NCBI RefSeq assembly: GCF_000767835.1
Contig: NZ_JPEN01000110.1
Location: 1-40,900, forward strand
DNA length: 40,900 bases
DNA from: Streptococcus sinensis
GTDB taxonomy: Bacteria > Bacillota > Bacilli > Lactobacillales > Streptococcaceae
Direction of reading: 5' to 3'
Shown here: positions 35,438 to 40,900 of the stretch, piece after piece
Layout of the letters: every line of letters begins with the position of its first letter
Position numbering within the stretch: the first letter of the stretch is position 1
Made by a program: the position numbers and the translations under genes
The notes under the pieces: model-generated
What the model was told of the DNA's origin: nothing
The model's database searches: none
What the model saw: the letters and a program-made list of their open reading frames with translations, nothing else

Positions 35438-35671
35438 ATGTATAGCCTATTATTAACAATTTTAGTTATTTTATCAGCTTTTATTATTATTGCAATTTTC
35501 ATGCAGCCAACCAAAAATCAGTCTAGCAACGTGTTTGATTCTAGTGCCAATGATCTCTTCGAGCGGTCTAAGGCACGTGGATTTGAAGCAGTCATGCAGC
35601 GATTAACGGGAGTTATGATCTTTTTCTGGTTGCTGATTGCTTTGGTATTGGCGGTATTATCTAGTAAATAA
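35438..35671 (+). CDS. secG: Preprotein translocase subunit SecG
   Basis: A 77-residue protein with two membrane helices (about 2-24 and 54-75) joined by a polar loop containing QPTKNQSSNVFDSSANDLF and KARGFEAVMQRLTGVMI, the SecG layout. It is the non-essential third subunit of the SecYEG channel. I use ATG 35438, 8 nt after AAGGAG; an in-frame TTG at 35432 is too close to the ribosome site. It precedes rnr and smpB, the conserved secG-rnr-smpB order of Firmicutes. Confidence 0.92.
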   Translation: MYSLLLTILVILSAFIIIAIFMQPTKNQSSNVFDSSANDLFERSKARGFEAVMQRLTGVMIFFWLLIALVLAVLSSK

Positions 35672-35704
35672 AATGGGCTCTGACTTTGTCTTGGCCTTTT
35701 TTTA
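35671..35704 (+). terminator. Weak terminator between secG and rnr
   Basis: GGGC and GCC pair around an inner GAC-TTT-GTC stem (35682-35690), followed by T7 (35697-35703). The interrupted stem suggests partial termination, allowing readthrough to rnr. Confidence 0.5.
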
Positions 35705-35760
35705 GAGTTTAAAAGAGGGTCAGTAAAGGTCAAGAGACCAATAATAAATAGAAAGAAAGT

Positions 35761-38103
35761 ATGAAATCAGAAATTATTGAATATTTAAAAGAAGGGCAGC
35801 AGGCCAGCGTAGATGAGTTGGCAGCTGCTTTGGGAAAAGAGTCTTCCAAGGCTTTTAGTAGCCTAGTTAAGACCATCTCCCAGATGGAAAGAAAGCATCA
35901 GATTCGCTTTGATAACGAGGGGCGGATTGAGCTTTATGAGAAGAAAAAGCAGGAGCGTCTGACGCTCAAGGGTGTTTTTCATGCGCACAAAATGGGCTTT
36001 GGTTTTGTCACGTTGAATGAGGAGGAGGATGACCTTTTTGTCGGTCGTAATGATGTTAATTATGCGATTGACGGCGATACAGTGGAGGTAGTCATTACCA
36101 AGGTAGCAGACCGGATCAAGGGAACATCAGCTGAGGCTAAGATTATCGATATTTTGGAGCACAGCCTGACGTCAGCGGTTGGCCAGCTGGTTTTAGATGA
36201 GGAAAAGCCCAAGTATGCAGGCTATATCCGCTCGAAAAATCAGAAAGTCAGCCAGCCTATTTATGTTAAAAAACCAGCCTTGGTTCTGGATGGCACAGAG
36301 GTACTCAAGGTCGCGATTGACAAATATCCAACCAAGAAACACGATTTCTTCGTGGCTAGTCTGGTTGATGTGGTCGGCCATGTCAATGATCCAGGTATTG
36401 ATGTATTGGAAGTGCTGGAATCCATGGATATTGTCTCCGAGTTTCCAGACAAGGTCTTGGAAGAGGCCAAGCGAGTTCCGGATGCACCGTCAGAGAGCGA
36501 TTTTGAAGGACGTTTGGACCTTCGCGAAGAGATTACCTTTACCATAGATGGGGCGGATGCCAAGGACTTGGACGATGCGGTTCATATCAAGCGCCTGAAA
36601 AATGGCAACTTTGAGCTAGGCGTCCATATCGCAGATGTGTCCTACTATGTCAAAGAAGGCTCTGAGCTGGATAAGGAAGCCCTTAATCGGGCAACCTCTG
36701 TCTATGTGACCGACCGCGTGGTGCCCATGCTGCCGGAGCGCCTGTCCAACGGAATCTGCTCTCTCAATCCCAATGTGGACCGGCTGACCCAGTCGGCTAT
36801 CATGGAGATTGATGCCAAGGGGCGCGTGGTCAAGCATACTATCACCCAGACTGTCATCAAGACGACCTTCCGCATGACCTATAGTGATGTCAACGACATC
36901 ATCGCAGGAGATCAGGAAAAGGCTGAGCAGTTCAAGGCCATTGTACCTAGCATTGACAGTATGGTCCAGCTGCATGAGATTCTGGAAAGCATGCGCTTTA
37001 AACGGGGTGCGCTCAACTTTGACACCAATGAGGCCAAAATCATGGTCAATAAAGAAGGTCGGCCTGTGGATATTGTCCTGCGTCAGCGGGGAATTGCCGA
37101 GCGCATGATTGAGTCCTTTATGCTGGTGGCTAATGAGACGGTGGCTGAGCATTTTGCTAAGCTAAATCTGCCCTTTATCTATCGGATCCACGAGGAGCCT
37201 AAGGCGGAGAAGGTGCAGAAGTTTATCGACTACGCCTCCAGCTTTGGGATTCGGATATACGGGACGGCTAGCTCTATGAGTCAGCAGGCCCTGCAGGATA
37301 TTATGGAGGCGGTGAAGGACCAGCCTTATGAGGATGTCCTATCCATGATGCTTCTGCGCTCCATGCAGCAGGCTCGCTACTCTGAGCACAATCACGGTCA
37401 CTATGGTCTGGCAGCGGAGTTTTATACTCACTTCACCAGTCCCATTCGTCGCTATCCGGACCTTCTAGTTCACCGGATGGTGCGGGATTATGGCAAGTCT
37501 AAGGAAATAGCAGAGCATTTTGAGCAAGTGATTCCTGATATTGCTAGCCAGTCTTCCAGCCGGGAGCGTCGGGCTATCGAGGCTGAGCGAGAAGTCGAAG
37601 CCATGAAGAAGGCTGAGTATATGGAAGAATTCATCGGAGAAGAGTTTGACGGAGTGGTCTCAAGTGTTGTCAAGTTTGGGCTCTTCGTCGAACTGCCCAA
37701 TACGGTCGAAGGCTTGATTCATGTCACCAACCTGCCAGAGTTTTACAACTATAATGAGCGGACTATGACCCTGCAAGGAGAAAAGTCCGGCGTGGTCTTC
37801 AAGGTCGGTCAGCAGATTCGTATCAAGCTGGTCCGAGCGGATAAGGCTACGGGCGAGATTGACTTTGACTACCTGCCAAGTGAATTTGACCTGGTAGAAA
37901 AGACTAGCAAGACTGGCAGAGGCAAGTCAGGCAGAAAGAAACGTCGTGAGGATGATAAGCGCAGCCATTCTGCCAAAGAAAAAGGCTATAAGAAAGATAA
38001 AAAGTCCAAGAAAGGCAAGAGCCAGAAGGCATTTTACAAGGAACTAGTCAAGAAAGGAGCCAAGCATGGCAAAGGGAGAAGGAAAGGTCGTCGCGCAAAA
38101 TAA
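35761..38103 (+). CDS. rnr: Ribonuclease R
   Basis: A 780-residue 3'-5' exoribonuclease able to degrade structured RNA and tmRNA-tagged messages. Domains in order: N-terminal winged helix (about 1-60), cold-shock domains (about 65-220), catalytic RNB domain (about 245-580, with metal-binding aspartates in [14 protein letters not shown]), S1 domain (about 620-705, [21 protein letters not shown]), and a very basic lysine/arginine-rich tail (about 715-780). The ribosome site is a weak AGAAAG. It overlaps smpB by 38 nt, an unusually long overlap. Confidence 0.96.
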   Translation: MKSEIIEYLKEGQQASVDELAAALGKESSKAFSSLVKTISQMERKHQIRFDNEGRIELYEKKKQERLTLKGVFHAHKMGFGFVTLNEEEDDLFVGRNDVNYAIDGDTVEVVITKVADRIKGTSAEAKIIDILEHSLTSAVGQLVLDEEKPKYAGYIRSKNQKVSQPIYVKKPALVLDGTEVLKVAIDKYPTKKHDFFVASLVDVVGHVNDPGIDVLEVLESMDIVSEFPDKVLEEAKRVPDAPSESDFEGRLDLREEITFTIDGADAKDLDDAVHIKRLKNGNFELGVHIADVSYYVKEGSELDKEALNRATSVYVTDRVVPMLPERLSNGICSLNPNVDRLTQSAIMEIDAKGRVVKHTITQTVIKTTFRMTYSDVNDIIAGDQEKAEQFKAIVPSIDSMVQLHEILESMRFKRGALNFDTNEAKIMVNKEGRPVDIVLRQRGIAERMIESFMLVANETVAEHFAKLNLPFIYRIHEEPKAEKVQKFIDYASSFGIRIYGTASSMSQQALQDIMEAVKDQPYEDVLSMMLLRSMQQARYSEHNHGHYGLAAEFYTHFTSPIRRYPDLLVHRMVRDYGKSKEIAEHFEQVIPDIASQSSSRERRAIEAEREVEAMKKAEYMEEFIGEEFDGVVSSVVKFGLFVELPNTVEGLIHVTNLPEFYNYNERTMTLQGEKSGVVFKVGQQIRIKLVRADKATGEIDFDYLPSEFDLVEKTSKTGRGKSGRKKRREDDKRSHSAKEKGYKKDKKSKKGKSQKAFYKELVKKGAKHGKGRRKGRRAK

Positions 38104-38533
38104 AAAGGCCAGACACGACTACACCATCGTAGATACCATCGAGGCTGGCATGGTGCTGACCGGTACGGAAATCAAGAGCGTCCGTGCCGCCCGTATCAAT
38201 CTCAAAGATGGCTTTGCTCAGATTAAAAACGGTGAGGCCTGGCTCAGCAATGTCCATATTGCTCCTTATGAAGAGGGCAATATCTGGAACCAAGAGCCTG
38301 AGCGCCGCAGAAAGCTGCTGCTGCATAAGAAGCAGATCCAAAAGCTGGAGCAGGAGACCAAGGGAACTGGTATGACACTGGTGCCGCTTAAGGTCTATCT
38401 CAAGGACGGCTATGCCAAACTGCTCCTGGGCTTAGCCAAAGGGAAGCACGACTATGACAAACGCGAGTCCATCAAACGCCGCGAGCAAAACCGAGACATT
38501 GCAAGACAGATGAAGAACTTTAATACAAGATGA
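38066..38533 (+). CDS. smpB: SsrA-binding protein SmpB
   Basis: A 155-residue tmRNA-binding protein for trans-translation rescue of stalled ribosomes. Features: [38 protein letters not shown], the central [20 protein letters not shown], and the C-terminal tail [24 protein letters not shown] that enters the decoding channel. AAAGGAG lies 6 nt before ATG, inside rnr. Together with RNase R it forms one unit for clearing stalled ribosomes and faulty mRNA. Confidence 0.97.
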   Translation: MAKGEGKVVAQNKKARHDYTIVDTIEAGMVLTGTEIKSVRAARINLKDGFAQIKNGEAWLSNVHIAPYEEGNIWNQEPERRRKLLLHKKQIQKLEQETKGTGMTLVPLKVYLKDGYAKLLLGLAKGKHDYDKRESIKRREQNRDIARQMKNFNTR

Positions 38534-38557
38534 AAGATCGGGCGACCGGTCTTTTTT
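38533..38557 (+). terminator. Terminator of rnr-smpB
   Basis: AAAGATCGG (38533-38541) pairs with CCGGTCTTT (38546-38554), one G-U pair, loop GCGA, then TTT. Confidence 0.92.
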
Positions 38558-38589
38558 AGCTCCCTAGTCACTTAGTTTATTAAAAGGTC

Positions 38590-38730
38590 ATGGAGAAAGA
38601 AATCTATACTTTAACCATACTTTTTGAAATATCCCAGCAGAAGTTCTGGCTATATTCTTCAAGCTTTGTTTACGATCGATGTCTTTTTCTTTTTGTAAAA
38701 GAACCTTCAAGCAGCTGGTTGATGGGTTAA
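38590..38730 (+). CDS. Doubtful 46-codon ORF in the smpB-dipeptidase gap
   Basis: ATG 38590 opens 46 codons to TAA 38730. AAAAGG lies only 2 nt before the start, which is too close to work well. The product is rich in aromatic residues and serine with no recognisable motif. Listed so that it can be checked; it may be a chance ORF or a relic. Confidence 0.2.
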   Translation: MEKEIYTLTILFEISQQKFWLYSSSFVYDRCLFLFVKEPSSSWLMG

Positions 38731-38750
38731 ACTAAATTATTAGAAAATTT

Positions 38751-38936
38751 TTGTCAGTTCTTCGAATTTTCGATCTACTAGTAGCAGAAAGAACAGATAG
38801 ATTTTTCTTAGGCAAAATGACACAAGTTGATAATTTTGTCTCCGGTGACAAACTTTAGTAATCCACTACGGTCATCAAGAAGATGATAAAAATCAATAGT
38901 TTAATTCCTGATTCTAAGAGAATTAGGCTATTTTTT
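38751..38936 (+). ncRNA. Candidate structured small RNA of unknown family
   Basis: TTGTCA (38751-38756), 17 bp, TCTACT (38774-38779) could start an RNA near 38786. It would contain TTTGTC...GACAAA (38835-38852), TCATC/GATGA (38872-38876 with 38882-38886), and a strong terminator at 38895-38936, about 150 nt in all. No ORF explains that terminator. The promoter is moderate, so this is tentative. Confidence 0.4.
38835..38852. repeat. 18-bp near-perfect palindrome
   Basis: TTTGTCTCCGGTGACAAA reads TTTGTCnCCGGnGACAAA on both strands. It may be an RNA hairpin or a regulator site; nothing identifies the protein. Confidence 0.6.
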
Positions 38937-38938
38937 CT
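38895..38938 (+). terminator. Strong terminator in the smpB-dipeptidase gap
   Basis: AATAGTTTAATTC (38895-38907) pairs along its length with GAATTAGGCTATT (38920-38932), two G-U pairs, 12-nt loop, then more T. It lies about 340 bp after the smpB terminator. Confidence 0.8.
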
Positions 38939-38984
38939 CATGTAGTTTAAAAATAGATGGGAGCAAGGATTTTATACAGATTTA

Positions 38985-38998
38985 TGTAATCGCTTGCA
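38985..38998. promoter_or_regulatory. Perfect cre site over the dipeptidase -35
   Basis: TGTAATCGCTTGCA matches the CcpA consensus TGnAAnCGnTnnCA at every fixed position and overlaps the -35, so CcpA should repress the gene when preferred sugar is present. Confidence 0.8.
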
Positions 38999-39022
38999 AT
39001 ACATATAATAAAAGGATATACT
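38994..39022 (+). promoter_or_regulatory. Promoter of the C69 dipeptidase
   Basis: TTGCAA (38994-38999), 17-bp spacer, TATACT (39017-39022). The 5' leader of about 77 nt carries a hairpin GGGCTGGAA/TTTCAGTCCC (39059-39080, one bulged T). Confidence 0.8.
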
Positions 39023-39105
39023 AAAGATGAAATGTTGGTAGTACGGTTTACTTTGCTTGGGCTGGAATGGTTTCAGTCCCGTGTCTAGTCAAAAGGAGAT
39101 AGACT

Positions 39106-40818
39106 ATGAAGAAAATACTGCTTAAACTAATGTTTCTTGCAATGTTAGTTGCTCTCTTACCTGTTCATGTAGCGCAGGCCTGTTCTGGTTTTATTGTCGG
39201 GAAAGACTTGACAGCGGATGGTTCTACTTTATTCGGTCGGACAGAGGATTATCCTTATGCACCTGACGGCGGTCGGCACAATAAAAACTATGTGGTCGTA
39301 CCCGCTAAGACCTATAAAGAAGGAGATAAACTCGAAGACGAGACAAATGGATTTACCTACCCACATTTGGCCAGTGAAATGAAATACACAGCTGTCTATG
39401 ATTCTGATCGTGGCAATGGCAGCAATGGAGATTTTGGCGCTCACGGTTTCAATGAAGCAGGTGTATCCATGACAGCGACCGTTTCTGCATCACCAAATGA
39501 CAAAGTCTTGAAAGAAGATCCACTTGTGGAAAATGGATTGGCAGAAGCCTCTATGGTTGATTTGGCTTTACCTCGTGCTAAAACAGCGCGTGAAGTCATC
39601 GAGACAGTTGCGAAAGTTTTGGATGAAAAAGGATCTGCAGAAGGAAATGTTATCGTTGCAGCAGACAAAAATGAGCTGTGGTACATGGAAATCCTGTCTG
39701 GTCACCAATATGTAGCCATTAGATTCCCAACCAATAAATATGCTGTCTTTGCCAATACCTACTATCTTGGCCATGTCGACTTGAACGATAAAGAAAATGT
39801 CATTGCTTCTAAAGATGTGGAAGAAGTGGCTAAAAAAGCAAACAACTACAAGACAGACAAAGATGGCAACTTCATGATTGCCAAATCTTACGGACCTGAT
39901 GAATACATGGAACGTAACCGTTCACGGACCTATGCAGGTATCAAGTGGATGGATCCGCAAGCAAAAGTAAATTATGATGATGAAGCTTTTGATCTCTTGC
40001 GCGAACCAACTGATCCAAATAAGAAATACACGGTTCATGATGTGATCGCGGAACAAAGAAATCGTTTTGAACACTTGCCAGAATATAAAGCAGATGACTT
40101 AGTTGAAGTCGGTAAGAAGATCGATGGCAATGTTTACAAATATGCTCTTGGTAATGAAAACGTAATTGATGCTCACGTTTATCAAATCAAGCAAAACCTG
40201 CCAACAGCTTTCGGTGGTATCATGTGGCTCGGTCTTGCCCAAAGCCGCAATACTCCGTATGTGCCATTCTACGGTAATGTCGAAGATACCTACGAAGCTT
40301 TCAAAAACCGCTCAACCAAATATGACGGTAAATCTTGGTACTGGTCTGTTTGGCATATTGACCAAATGGCTATGAAATATCCAGAAATCTTTGGCAATAG
40401 CATCCAAGAAACATGGAAAGAAAAAGAAGCAGAATGGGATAAAGAACAGATTGAGCGCGATGCCAAATATGCGTCACTTTCAGATGAACAAGCTAAAGAG
40501 GCTGGTCCCGAAGTGACCAAAGAAGCTCTGGAACGCTCAGAAAAAATCTTTAAAGAAATCAAAGCTATCGAAGCAGAGATGGAAGAAAAGATTAAGAAAG
40601 AAAAAGGCGAAGATGCGGATCTGGTTTATGAGGGTTATAACAAAGCAAACTTGTTAGCAGAATACAAAGATGACAAGAAAGATAGTCAATCAGATCAATC
40701 TGAAACCAAGAAAAACGACTCTAATCAGTATGGTATGTGGCTGATTATCGCTTTAGTGGTGATTATTCCTGGATTTATTGCATTCAGACGATCTAACAAG
40801 AAAAAAGATCAAAACTAA
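39106..40818 (+). CDS. Secreted, membrane-anchored C69 family dipeptidase
   Basis: A 570-residue Ntn-hydrolase of peptidase family C69 (PepD-like). An N-terminal signal peptide (about 1-25: KKILLKLMFLAMLVALLPV) ends AQA just before Cys26; in this family the N-terminal cysteine (ACSGFIVGKDLTADGS) is the nucleophile, so signal cleavage would itself expose the active site. It continues GRTEDYPY, GFNEAGVSMTAT and SRTYAGIKWMDPQ. An acidic/lysine-rich helical region (about 440-535) leads to a C-terminal membrane helix (about 544-562) and RRSNKKKDQN; there is no LPxTG. It should act at the cell surface on peptides. AAAAGGAG precedes ATG. A cre site predicts CcpA repression. Confidence 0.9.
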   Translation: MKKILLKLMFLAMLVALLPVHVAQACSGFIVGKDLTADGSTLFGRTEDYPYAPDGGRHNKNYVVVPAKTYKEGDKLEDETNGFTYPHLASEMKYTAVYDSDRGNGSNGDFGAHGFNEAGVSMTATVSASPNDKVLKEDPLVENGLAEASMVDLALPRAKTAREVIETVAKVLDEKGSAEGNVIVAADKNELWYMEILSGHQYVAIRFPTNKYAVFANTYYLGHVDLNDKENVIASKDVEEVAKKANNYKTDKDGNFMIAKSYGPDEYMERNRSRTYAGIKWMDPQAKVNYDDEAFDLLREPTDPNKKYTVHDVIAEQRNRFEHLPEYKADDLVEVGKKIDGNVYKYALGNENVIDAHVYQIKQNLPTAFGGIMWLGLAQSRNTPYVPFYGNVEDTYEAFKNRSTKYDGKSWYWSVWHIDQMAMKYPEIFGNSIQETWKEKEAEWDKEQIERDAKYASLSDEQAKEAGPEVTKEALERSEKIFKEIKAIEAEMEEKIKKEKGEDADLVYEGYNKANLLAEYKDDKKDSQSDQSETKKNDSNQYGMWLIIALVVIIPGFIAFRRSNKKKDQN

Positions 40819-40841
40819 ATTTTAAACTCAAGCCAGAAATG

Positions 40842-40900
40842 TGTACTGACCCCAAAAAGTTGGACAAAAAATATTAGTGAAAGGATTTGGTTCTGTACTG
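40842..40900. mobile_element. Probable end of an IS3-family insertion sequence (cut by window)
   Basis: From 40842 the sequence TGTACTGACCCCAAAAAGTT followed by GGACA resembles the terminal inverted repeat of streptococcal IS3-family elements (IS861 type), recalled from memory. The window ends before any transposase ORF, so whether the element is complete or a relic cannot be told. It lies 24 bp after the dipeptidase stop codon. Confidence 0.55.

Overview
The window looks like a chromosomal segment of a Streptococcus, probably of the sanguinis/gordonii/cristatus (viridans) group. The evidence is low-GC Firmicute coding style, strong AGGAG ribosome sites, many extended -10 (TGnTATAAT) promoters, and streptococcal gene neighbourhoods: dnaE-pfkA-pyk; pyrH-frr-cvfB-yozE-phoH; ybeY-dgkA-era-mutM-coaE-MFS-rpmG-secG-rnr-smpB. 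The species assignment is inference. No prophage, CRISPR array or rRNA operon is visible. The only mobile-element signal is an apparent IS3-family end at the extreme right edge.

Layout. 1-2600: AI-2E-type permease and a TPR protein, co-transcribed. 2650-4186 (minus): a two-gene ABC exporter. 4366-10190: dnaE, pfkA and pyk, i.e. replication and lower glycolysis. 10391-15479: a three-gene operon for aconitase, citrate synthase and isocitrate dehydrogenase. This is the oxidative half of the TCA cycle only and most likely supplies 2-oxoglutarate for glutamate. It starts with a promoter that has a large palindrome just upstream. 15935-20488: divergent treR / treP-treC for trehalose uptake and hydrolysis, with overlapping TreR-like and CcpA (cre) sites. 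20504-20679: a CiaR-type promoter and a structured small RNA with an anti-Shine-Dalgarno/AUG segment, a csRNA. 20866-22726: pflA and ppaC. 22822-23980: a permuted papain-like (C92) protein and a DUF1803-like protein. 24117-27737: pyrH-frr, cvfB, yozE, phoH. 27782-28894 (minus): alanine dehydrogenase. 29077-29804: GNAT acetyltransferase and tRNA-Thr(GGU). 29908-31756: ybeY-dgkA-era. 31796-32589: a DUF2975 membrane protein and an XRE regulator behind three copies of a 19-bp operator-like element. 32615-38533: mutM-coaE-MFS-rpmG, secG, rnr-smpB. 38558-39105: a long gap with a candidate small RNA. 39106-40818: a secreted, membrane-anchored C69 dipeptidase under a perfect cre site.

Functionally most of this is core metabolism and RNA/ribosome quality control (YbeY, Era, RNase R, SmpB, PhoH, Frr). 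The accessory and regulatory interest lies in five places: the csRNA, the TCA operon operator, the tre leader, the DUF2975/XRE triple operator, and the gap before the dipeptidase. The MFS gene after coaE has no canonical start codon that preserves its first membrane helix. I did not find a clearly new multi-gene defence or mobile system. The best candidates for something undescribed are the non-coding elements.
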